DNA from: Bacteroidia bacterium
GTDB lineage: Bacteria; Planctomycetota; Phycisphaerae; Phycisphaerales; SM1A02
NCBI GenBank assembly: GCA_030054235.1
Contig: JASGCG010000139.1
Span: 1 to 5,270 of the forward strand
Length of the DNA: 5,270 nt
Direction: 5' to 3'
How positions within the stretch are numbered: position 1 is the stretch's first letter; each line of letters starts with the position of its first letter. Position numbers and translations under genes: made by a program. Below the pieces are notes generated by a model. It did no database searches and was not told the DNA's origin. It saw nothing but the letters and a program-made list of their open reading frames with translations. Of the stretch, positions 1-5,270 are shown one piece after another.

Positions 1-683
1 GGCAGCGGAACATCCCGCGGCAGGCGAGCCGCACCGGCCCGAAGTTCGCGGCGGCCGCATTCGATCAGCCCCCAGCCGGTCGGCACTTCCCAGGGGCGAA
101 CCATGCCGCGCGGGCAGAACAGCACGCAGCGATCCGCGAGCCGGTAGCGGGGAAGCAAGCCGAACTTGGTCTCGCCGTAGAGCGCCTCTTCCGTGCGACG
201 AAGTTCCGCGAGCGCGGTGCGGTAGGCCGTGATGCGGCTCGAGGCGAAGTCCCACTCATCGAGGCCATCGAAGAGTGACGACCCTGATCGACGCAGGTGC
301 GGTTCGTAGACCTTGATGCGGGTTTCCTCAAGGTCACGGCAGCGACGCTCGAGCCGCTCGCGCTCGGCGAGCAGTTCATCGACCTTGCCGGTGTCACGGA
401 AGAAGTCAGCGCGCGACTGCTTGCACTCGACCGCGATGGTCATGATGGGTTCGTGCGCCGCAGCGGTGCCATCGAAGAGCGGGGCATCGAGCTCGGGGCG
501 ATGGAAGCGATGGTCGCGCCCTTCGAGCCAGCCGGCGACATCGACGCGCCAGCGCGGGATCGGCGCGCTGACTTCGGTGGCGACCACGCGCGCGCCCTGG
601 CGGATGAGCCATTCGCACGCGAGCCACTTCAGTTCTTGGTGATCGATCGTCTCCAAGCGCCTGCTCCAACGCGTGCACGGCAT
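1..683 (-). CDS. PD-(D/E)XK nuclease-fold protein, 3' end cut by window edge
   Basis: An open frame runs from an ATG at 683-681 off the left edge, giving at least 227 residues. Residues 14-90 look like a restriction-endonuclease-type fold: a helix (HQELKWLACEWLI), a strand ending in TEVSAP, then WRVDVAG (candidate catalytic Asp48) and a strand with the E-x-K motif VECKQS (Glu86, Lys88), followed by SRADFFRD. This D...ExK order is the PD-(D/E)XK signature, and the arrangement recalls MmcB-like proteins, which are longer-range guesses. Residues 101-125 form a charged, probably coiled helix. The C-terminal part (about 135-210, with GSSLFDG, DEWDF, TKFGLLPRYRLADR, GWGLIECG) looks globular and conserved but I cannot name it. 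The start is uncertain: an in-frame TTG at 656-654 lies 7 bases after GGAG and would remove nine residues (MPCTRWSRR) that look non-conserved. It lies 85 bases downstream of nuoC in the same direction. Substrate and role are unknown; DNA processing or repair is a fold-based inference. Confidence 0.8.
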   Translation of the reverse strand, partial: MPCTRWSRRLETIDHQELKWLACEWLIRQGARVVATEVSAPIPRWRVDVAGWLEGRDHRFHRPELDAPLFDGTAAAHEPIMTIAVECKQSRADFFRDTGKVDELLAERERLERRCRDLEETRIKVYEPHLRRSGSSLFDGLDEWDFASSRITAYRTALAELRRTEEALYGETKFGLLPRYRLADRCVLFCPRGMVRPWEVPTGWGLIECGRRELRAGAARLPRDVPL

Positions 684-768
684 CGCCGTGACGCTTGGAA
701 TCCTAGGATGGAATGATCATCCGACGCCGCCAAGATCGCGGCACGGGGTCACGGCGCGCAGCGATCGC
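684..768. other. Intergenic gap with small palindromes between nuoC and the nuclease-fold gene
   Basis: These 85 bases lie between two same-direction minus-strand genes. They hold two perfect short palindromes, ATCCTAGGAT at 700-709 and ATGATCAT at 713-720. There is also an inverted repeat GGATG/CATCC (706-710 and 718-722) and a GCCGC/GCGGC hairpin with a 7-base loop (726-742). The last could end nuoC transcription, but no T-tract follows it on the minus strand, so I do not call a terminator. On the minus strand TAGGAT (705-700) fits a TANNNT -10 hexamer for the downstream gene. Confidence 0.35.
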
Positions 769-1329
769 TCAGGTGCTCTGGCGCGTGATCGTCTGGTAGT
801 ACTCGCGCTCGCCGCGGCCACGCAGCGGATAGTCCTTGCGCAGCGGGTGGGCGGGGAAGTCCTTCCAGAGCAGGATGCGTCGAAGGTCAGGGTGGCCCTC
901 GAAGCGGATGCCGAACATGTCATAGACCTCGCGCTCGGGCCACTCGGCGCCGGGCCACAGGTCCACCACGCTCGACACCATCAGCCCGGGGTCGACCTCG
1001 ATGCCTTCGGTCGGCAGCGGCGGCTCGACGTAGACCTTCAGGCGGATCCGCAGGTCGTGCGCGTACGACGCCAGCAGGTACACCACCGCGAAGCGGCCCG
1101 GCTGCGGCGCCGGGTAGTTCAGGTAGTCCACGCCGACGACATCGCTGAGGAAGCAGTATGCGCAGGCAGGGTCATCGCGCAGGAAGCGTGCCACAGCATG
1201 CAGATGCTCCTTCGGCACCACCACGGTCACCTGGTCGCGGTAGTTCGCCACGAGGAAGCTGACGTTCGGGAACGCCTTCTTCAGCAGCGGCAGCGTCGGG
1301 TGGTTCGGCACGGTGGTCGCGTCGGACAT
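769..1329 (-). CDS. nuoC: NADH-quinone oxidoreductase subunit C (30 kDa complex I subunit)
   Basis: This 186-residue protein is a full-length NuoC, a soluble subunit in the peripheral arm of respiratory complex I, which passes electrons from NADH to quinone. The identification rests on the C-terminal block at residues 132-152: ERE, then YDMFGI, F-x-GHPDLRRIL, which is the known 30-kDa subunit signature. It is followed by the typical W-x-DFPAHPLRKDYPL tail (155-169). The N-terminal part (about 12-125) fits the usual alpha/beta domain, including CFLSDVVGVDYL at 59-70. There is no fused NuoD domain, unlike the enterobacterial NuoCD. The ATG at 1329 has no Shine-Dalgarno sequence before it, but TACACT ends 8 bases upstream. 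The gene ends with TGA. Its usual partners nuoA, nuoB and nuoD are absent on both visible sides: purH is upstream and a nuclease-fold gene downstream. Either the nuo genes are scattered or the remainder lies elsewhere. The identification is near certain. Confidence 0.96.
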   Translation of the reverse strand: MSDATTVPNHPTLPLLKKAFPNVSFLVANYRDQVTVVVPKEHLHAVARFLRDDPACAYCFLSDVVGVDYLNYPAPQPGRFAVVYLLASYAHDLRIRLKVYVEPPLPTEGIEVDPGLMVSSVVDLWPGAEWPEREVYDMFGIRFEGHPDLRRILLWKDFPAHPLRKDYPLRGRGEREYYQTITRQST

Positions 1330-1337
1330 GGGGCGAA

Positions 1338-1343
1338 AGTGTA
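1338..1343 (-). promoter_or_regulatory. Candidate -10 hexamer for leaderless nuoC transcription
   Basis: On the minus strand TACACT ends 8 bases before the nuoC ATG, matching the TANNNT form of a bacterial -10 element. Transcription starting about 7-8 bases later would begin at or beside the ATG, giving a leaderless mRNA. That would agree with the absence of a Shine-Dalgarno sequence. No clear -35 is visible because the hairpin array and GC-rich palindrome occupy the region upstream. This is inference from spacing only. Confidence 0.3.
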
Positions 1344-1358
1344 GCCGCGCGGCGGCCG

Positions 1359-1466
1359 GCCGGACTCAACCCCTCCGGCGCTGGGATGCCGGACTCAACC
1401 CGTCCGGCGCCGGGACGCCGGACGCAGCTTCTCCGGCGATGGGACGCCGGACACAGTCAGTGCCGG
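1359..1466. repeat. 29-bp tandem hairpin array, 3 full units plus one partial
   Basis: Units start at 1359, 1388, 1417 and 1446 with an exact 29-base period. Each of the first three consists of GCCGGA, a 9-base loop, TCCGGC, and an 8-base linker ending GGGAT or GGGAC. The stems are identical in units 1-3. The loops differ: CTCAACCCC, CTCAACCCG and CGCAGCTTC. The fourth, partial unit forms a related stem (CCGG plus CAC pairing with GTG plus CCGG, one bulged A, loop AGTCA) and covers the last purH codons and its TGA stop at 1459-1457. The array therefore lies in the purH 3' end and the nuoC upstream region. Serial hairpins there could weaken readthrough from purH into nuoC or protect the purH mRNA 3' end, but no T-tract is present. 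It could also be only a simple expanding intergenic repeat. Confidence 0.9.
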
Positions 1467-3076
1467 AAGTGCCGATCACCCGTCAGCAAGCACGTGATCC
1501 CTCGCGCGGCGCATAGGTCCAGCGTGTCCTGATCACGCTTGCTGCCGCCGGGGTGCACGATGCAGCGCACGCCGGCGTCGGCCAAGAGCGTGGGGCCATC
1601 AGCAAAGGGGAAAAACGCGTCGCTCGCCGCAATGGGCAATCGCGCCGACTCCAGGCGTGCCGATGCCTACTCAACGGCGAGCCGACAGCTCGCGACGCGG
1701 TCCATCTGCCCGGCTCCGGCACCGAGCAGCGTGCTGCCGTCGGTGATGCAGACCGCATTCGACTTGAGGTGCTTCGCGACCGTGAAGGCGAACCCAGCTC
1801 CCGCGAGCATGACGGTGTCCGGTGCAGGCCCCGCCGCATGCGTGAAGGCCGTTGGATCGATCGGCTTCGCATCGCGTTCCTGCACGAGCAGGCCCCCGGG
1901 CACGCTGCGGAGCGTCATGGCGCCTGCCAGCGCGTGGCGCGTCGCACCGACCGGCAGCAGCCGCACGTTCTTCCAGCGTTCGCCGAGGATCCTCACGGCC
2001 TCGTCGTCGAAGCCCTCGGCAACGACGACCTCGAGGAACCGCTCGCCCTCGGCCATCAGCGTGGCGGTTGCGGCATCCACGCGGCGGCTGAAGGCCACGA
2101 TGCCCCCGAACGCCGCGAGCGGATCGCCGCCATAGGCGCAATCGAACGCCTCGCGAGCTGAGCCGGCGATCGAGGCCCCGCAGGGATTCGTGTGCTTGAT
2201 CACGGCGCAGGCCTGCGCGGCGGGATCGATGTCGTAGAGATCGCGGACGAGTTCAAGCGCCGCCGCTGCATCGAGCAGGTTGTTGTACGAGAGCGGCTTG
2301 CCGTGCAGAAGCGGCGCGCCGACCACGCTGGCCTCGCGCGGATCGGGATCGCGGTAGACCGCGGCGCGCTGGTGCGGGTTCTCGCCGTAGCGAAGCTCCT
2401 CGCAGCGGACCCAGCGGACCTCGAGGACCGGCGGGAAGTCCGTGTCCTGCGTGCGGCCGAACCACGCACTGATCGCCGTGTCGTAGGCCGCCGTCGCACG
2501 GAACGCCTCGCGGGCCAGCGTGCGCCGCAGGCCGAGCGTGGTGCAGCCGTCGTGCGCCGCGAGTTCGTTGGCGACCGCGTCGTACTGCGACGGATCTGTC
2601 ACGACTGCCACGAAGCCGTGGTTCTTCGCCGCGCTGCGCAGCATGCTCGGGCCGCCGATGTCGATGTTCTCGATCGCCTCGCGGTCGGTGCAGCCCGGCC
2701 GGCGCACCGTCGCCTCGAAGGGGTACAGGTTCACGCACACGAGATCGATCGGCTCGATGCCATGCTCGCTCATGCTCGCCGCATGGGCGGGGTTCGTGCG
2801 CACGCCGAGCAGGCCGCCGTGCACGCGCGGGTGGAGCGTCTTCACGCGGCCATCCAGCATTTCCGGGAAGCCCGTCAGGTCATCGATCGAGCGAACCTTG
2901 AGTCCCGCCGCGACGAGCGCTGCAGCCGTGCCGCCGGTCGACACGAGCTCCACGCCTCGCGCCGCAAGCGCCTTGGCGAACGGGACGAGATCCCGCTTGT
3001 CACTCACGCTCAGGAGCGCACGGGTGACGCGGACATGGTCGACGACTGGGGCGTCGATGGGAGCGAGGCTGGCCAT
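1457..3076 (-). CDS. purH: Bifunctional AICAR formyltransferase/IMP cyclohydrolase, interrupted by an in-frame TAG
   Basis: PurH catalyses the last two steps of IMP synthesis: formylation of AICAR with 10-formyl-tetrahydrofolate, then ring closure. The N-terminal IMP cyclohydrolase domain (about 16-150) shows LLSVSDK (21-27), STGGT (46-50), GRVKTLHPRVHGG (76-88), NLYPF (116-120) and NIDIGGPSMLRSAAKN (137-152). The transformylase domain shows LRYGENPHQ (228-236), SYNNLLDA (263-270), the catalytic KHTNPCG (294-300), DPLAAFGGIVAF (318-329), KHLKSNAV (435-442) and GAGAGQMDRV (452-461). Codon 470 is TAG (1669-1667). The same frame then continues for 69 codons with SDAFFPF, PGGS and the classic C-terminal RHFRH, ending in TGA. 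Read through, it is 539 codons long, near the family's usual length of just over 500. If the stop is real, the protein ends at 469 and loses the end of the transformylase domain, while the cyclohydrolase domain stays whole. AAGGA lies 9 bases before the ATG, directly after the stop of the preceding gene, so the two are probably cotranscribed. Confidence 0.95.
1667..1669 (-). other. In-frame premature TAG (codon 470) inside purH
   Basis: The codons read GCC GTT GAG TAG GCA TCG on the minus strand, that is A-V-E-stop-A-S. No base is gained or lost: the upstream and downstream parts are in the same frame and both read as PurH. Homologues often have lysine at or near this place (the I-A-x-x-K-A type of sequence), so a single AAG to TAG change would explain it. 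CAG or GAG are also one base away. All three intact gene ends in the window (nuoC, the true end of purH, the propeller gene) use TGA, so TAG is not used as a normal terminator here, though three genes is a very small sample. Confidence 0.9.
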
Positions 3077-3094
3077 GGTCTGTGGTCCTTGGGT

Positions 3095-4369
3095 TCAGGG
3101 TTCGCCGGCGGCGCCATCGTCGGCGGCAGGCTCTTCGCCGCCCGCGTCACTGGTGCCGGCCTCGGCGGGCTCGTCCGAGGGCTTCGATGCCGGAATGATC
3201 TTGAGGCCCGACGGCTTGGGCTTCGCGCCCAGCGGCTCGAGCAGCTGCACGCGCCCGTCGGACGCGACGACGAGCAGGACGCCGTCATCGTTCGTGCCGA
3301 TCGTGAGGTCGTTGGCCGCGCCCATGGGCACGGTGGCGACGAGGCCGCCGCGCGAAAGTTCAAGCAGGCGCACCGTGCGCGTCGCGCCATCCACAACCAC
3401 CACGTTCGAACCGATCGCGCCGGCGACGGTGCCGGGAGCTTCGGCGGCCCACCGCCGCACACCGTCCATGTTGCCCTTGGAGTCGGTCGCCAGGCAGACG
3501 AGGCCTTCCGACGGCACCTGCACCAGCAGTGAGTCGCCGAAGAGGGTGAGGTCGCCGGTGATCGGGCTCTCGGTGAAGTACTTCCAGCGGGTCGTGCCGC
3601 TCTGGCGGTCGAGGCAGTAGACCGACTGATCGGTGCTTGCTGCATAGACACCCGCGTTGTCCTCGGCCAGCCGTCCGAAGACCGGCCCGATGTTGCGGCG
3701 CCACAGCATGCGTGCGTCTTCCTTGATGAAGCCCGCGACTTCGCCGCTGGTGCCGGCGGCAACGATCTCGTTGCCGATGACCTGCGGCGTGCCGCGGATC
3801 GCACCATTCACGAGACCCTGGTGATGGATCACCCCGAGCAGGGCATGGAACCACACGAGCCGCCCCGACGCGCTCGCGAAGATCAGGTAGGGCCACGCGA
3901 CCGCGCAGTCGGCACTCAGGTACTCCTTCGACGGCTTGCGGTTGATGAGCGCGCCGGTCGTGCCGTCGAACTGCAGGAACTCACTGTCGATCACCGCGAA
4001 GATTCGGTCACGGCCGTCGAGGCGTGCACGATGGATCCCCAGCACGCGGTCCTGCGGCCCGATGACCTCGCTGCGCCAGATCACCGAACCATCCTTGAGC
4101 GACAGACGGCTCAGCCCGCCTCGCGAGTCCAGCACGAACGCGCTGTCGCCGCGCATCCAGCCGCGCAGGGCGGTGGCGCCGTCGGTCATGGTGAGGCGCT
4201 GCTGCCACAGGTGGCGCACGCCCATCTGTTCGATGGCGGTCGGCCCGAGCACCAGGCTCTTCTCAAGGCGCTCGCGCATCTCCTGCGCGGTCGGGGTCTG
4301 GGCCACGACGGGGCTGGCGAGGGCGGCTGCAAGGGCAGCGGAGAGAGCGGCGGTGAGCAGGGTCTTCAT
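3095..4369 (-). CDS. Exported PQQ-type beta-propeller repeat protein
   Basis: This 424-residue protein starts with a signal peptide (MKT, then an Ala/Leu-rich stretch to SPVVAQ, probable cleavage near residue 23), so it acts outside the cytoplasmic membrane. Residues about 75-382 hold eight blade-like repeats, beginning near 77, 123, 161, 201, 241, 281, 323 and 364. Each has a strand of type VYAAS or VLLVVAS, a turn such as SDG or TSG, a strand, and in several blades a W-R or W-K end (SVIWRS, MLWRRN, TRWKYF). This is the PQQ/BamB-like propeller fold, normally a binding or scaffold surface. I see no dehydrogenase catalytic motifs, so cofactor binding should not be assumed. The tail (about 383-424) is disordered, rich in Pro, Ala, Gly, Asp and Glu. 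The start ATG has only a weak GGA 9 bases upstream, and TATAGT lies further up. Its stop is 18 bases before purH. BamB itself is possible but not supported, and the exact function is unknown. Confidence 0.85.
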   Translation of the reverse strand: MKTLLTAALSAALAAALASPVVAQTPTAQEMRERLEKSLVLGPTAIEQMGVRHLWQQRLTMTDGATALRGWMRGDSAFVLDSRGGLSRLSLKDGSVIWRSEVIGPQDRVLGIHRARLDGRDRIFAVIDSEFLQFDGTTGALINRKPSKEYLSADCAVAWPYLIFASASGRLVWFHALLGVIHHQGLVNGAIRGTPQVIGNEIVAAGTSGEVAGFIKEDARMLWRRNIGPVFGRLAEDNAGVYAASTDQSVYCLDRQSGTTRWKYFTESPITGDLTLFGDSLLVQVPSEGLVCLATDSKGNMDGVRRWAAEAPGTVAGAIGSNVVVVDGATRTVRLLELSRGGLVATVPMGAANDLTIGTNDDGVLLVVASDGRVQLLEPLGAKPKPSGLKIIPASKPSDEPAEAGTSDAGGEEPAADDGAAGEP

Positions 4370-4393
4370 GGGCGTTCCGTGGGGGAAGTCAGC

Positions 4394-4399
4394 ACTATA
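4394..4399 (-). promoter_or_regulatory. Candidate -10 element for the propeller-purH unit
   Basis: On the minus strand TATAGT, one mismatch from TATAAT, lies in the only AT-rich spot of the divergent intergenic region. It would place the transcription start about 18 bases before the ATG of the propeller gene, leaving room for the weak GGA site. No TTGACA-like -35 is found at the expected distance. Confidence 0.4.
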
Positions 4400-4434
4400 T
4401 CGGTTGGCGGGCTCGGTCCGGCCGTGCGTCCCAT

Positions 4435-4440
4435 TACGCT
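4435..4440 (+). promoter_or_regulatory. Candidate -10 hexamer for a leaderless metallopeptidase mRNA
   Basis: TACGCT (TANNNT form) ends 6 bases before the GTG at 4447. With a usual 6-7 base gap, transcription would begin at the start codon itself. This parallels TACACT before nuoC. No Shine-Dalgarno sequence and no clear -35 are visible. The 77-base gap therefore may hold two divergent promoters less than 40 bases apart. Confidence 0.3.
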
Positions 4441-4446
4441 TGGTCC

Positions 4447-5270
4447 GTGCGAGCGAGCTGGTTCCTGATCATGGTCGCGTCCATCACCCTGGTTCTCCCG
4501 GGCGTGGCCACGGCGTCGGATCCCGCGCCGCCCGCGCAGGTCGTGCCGCAAGCATCGTGGTGGGACCGGACCGAGGGGACCGTCCGCCCCAGCCGCTTCT
4601 ACGCCATCCGCAGCGACCTCGACCGCACCGTGACCGCCCGGTACGCGGCGCTGCTGGACACGATGTACGGCGAGTACACGAGTCGGCTCGATCACCTGCG
4701 GCGGCGGCAGGCCGATGTGCTGGCCGTCTACATGTTCGCCCGCCAGCAGGACTACCTGAACACGCTGCGCTCTCGGTTCGGCATCGACGGCACGGGCTCG
4801 GGCGGCATGTTCTTCGTGAGCCCCAACGGCGCGGGGCTTGCGTTCTTCACCGAGCGCGTGCCCGAGGAGCAGGTGCGCCACACGATCCAGCACGAGGGCT
4901 TCCATCAGGTTGCGTGGTCGTTCTTCGCCAACGACCTGCCGATCTGGGTGAACGAGGGCATGGCCGAGTTCTTCGGGATGGCCGAGGTGCTCGACGGCGA
5001 TGTCGTGATCGGCCAGGTCGATGCGACGGCGCTCCTCTCGATCCAGAAGGCGATCCAGGAGGGCCGTCACCTGCCGCTGGCGACGATGCTCAACATGTCG
5101 CACGAGGCTTGGGGCGCCAACGTGCGCGGCGGCGATGCTCGGCTGCAGTACGACCAAGCGTGGTCAATGATCCAGTTCCTCGCGTACGGCGACGGCGGCA
5201 CGTACCAGCGGAACTTCAACCTGTACCTGCAGCACCTCAACGCGGGCGTGCCGAGCGTCGAGGCCTTCGG
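4447..5270 (+). CDS. Exported putative zinc metallopeptidase (HExxH, DUF1570-like), 3' end cut by window edge
   Basis: An open frame runs from GTG 4447 through the right edge (274 codons visible). The GTG start gives a proper signal peptide: Arg at position 2, hydrophobic core WFLIMVASITLVL, and cleavage near ATA-SD (about residue 23). An ATG at 4471 would shorten the core and lose the positive charge, so GTG is preferred. The zinc motif is HEGFH (149-153), with Glu150 the likely catalytic base. WVNEGMAEFF (167-176) supplies Glu170 as the probable third ligand. This HExxH followed by a W-x-NEG-x-A-E motif is the gluzincin (peptidase MA-like) layout. Upstream, AVYMFARQQDY (93-103) and GMFFVSPNG (120-128) fit the planctomycete DUF1570 pattern as I remember it. 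Residues about 50-92 are helical and charged. It diverges from the propeller gene across 77 bases. Extracytoplasmic proteolysis is inferred; the substrate is unknown. Confidence 0.85.
   Translation, partial: MRASWFLIMVASITLVLPGVATASDPAPPAQVVPQASWWDRTEGTVRPSRFYAIRSDLDRTVTARYAALLDTMYGEYTSRLDHLRRRQADVLAVYMFARQQDYLNTLRSRFGIDGTGSGGMFFVSPNGAGLAFFTERVPEEQVRHTIQHEGFHQVAWSFFANDLPIWVNEGMAEFFGMAEVLDGDVVIGQVDATALLSIQKAIQEGRHLPLATMLNMSHEAWGANVRGGDARLQYDQAWSMIQFLAYGDGGTYQRNFNLYLQHLNAGVPSVEAF

Noticed and set aside
297..716. Plus-strand open frame of 139 codons and the minus frame 406-678 in the nuclease-fold region
   Set aside because: The continuous minus frame 683-1 shows ordered strands, the E-x-K motif and conserved-looking blocks; the others look like shadow translations.
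673..1344. Plus-strand open frame of 223 codons opposite nuoC
   Set aside because: It is rich in Arg, His and Val with no domain, and lies opposite a clear NuoC.
1359..1466. CRISPR array
   Set aside because: The 29-base period has no long unique spacers; the variable parts are 8-9 base loops and linkers, and no cas genes are near.
1359..1466. Classical rho-independent terminator for purH
   Set aside because: Hairpins are present but no T-tract follows any of them on the minus strand; a structural or rho-related role remains possible.
1457..1639. Separate small 60-residue gene after purH
   Set aside because: It is in the same frame as purH and carries the purH C-terminal motifs, so it is the end of purH beyond the TAG and not an independent gene.
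1660..1675. Programmed frameshift in purH
   Set aside because: Both parts are in the same frame, 210 bases between the two stop codons, so only a stop codon and no shift is involved.
2192..3532. Long plus-strand open frame of 446 codons opposite purH and the propeller gene
   Set aside because: It spans two well-identified minus-strand genes and has an Arg/Ala/His-rich composition typical of the antisense frame of GC-rich codons, with no recognisable domain.
2520..3620. Second overlapping plus-strand open frame of 366 codons
   Set aside because: It is a Ser/Arg/Pro-rich shadow frame opposite purH and the propeller gene, with no motifs.
4366..5157. Minus-strand open frame of 263 codons opposite the metallopeptidase gene
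   Set aside because: The plus strand here encodes a signal peptide and a complete HExxH site, so the minus frame is its shadow.

Overview
This is a GC-rich bacterial chromosomal window with four genes on the minus strand and one diverging on the plus strand. The strong GC bias at third codon positions produces long shadow frames opposite the real genes. The gene content suggests a planctomycete, possibly of the Phycisphaerae type: an exported PQQ-type propeller protein, an exported HExxH protein resembling the DUF1570 group, several starts without Shine-Dalgarno sequences, and purine and complex I genes placed outside their usual clusters. This assignment is an inference from gene style and not a proof.

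From right to left, the minus strand carries an exported eight-repeat beta-propeller protein (4369 to 3095), purH (3076 to 1457), nuoC (1329 to 769) and a PD-(D/E)XK nuclease-fold protein whose 3' end lies beyond the left edge (683 to 1). The propeller gene and purH are only 18 bases apart and are probably cotranscribed. A 29-bp tandem array of hairpin-forming units fills most of the purH-nuoC gap and overlaps the purH stop codon. A promoter-like hexamer just before nuoC suggests that nuoC has its own start. On the right, a 77-bp divergent intergenic region separates the propeller gene from a plus-strand gene for an exported putative zinc metallopeptidase, cut by the right edge.

The most notable point is that purH is interrupted by an in-frame TAG at 1669-1667. 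The reading frame continues on the other side with a conserved PurH C-terminus of 69 residues. This is a recent nonsense mutation, a sequencing or assembly error, or readthrough. I see no defence system, mobile element, CRISPR array or RNA gene. The genes look like mostly housekeeping and envelope functions and do not form one pathway.
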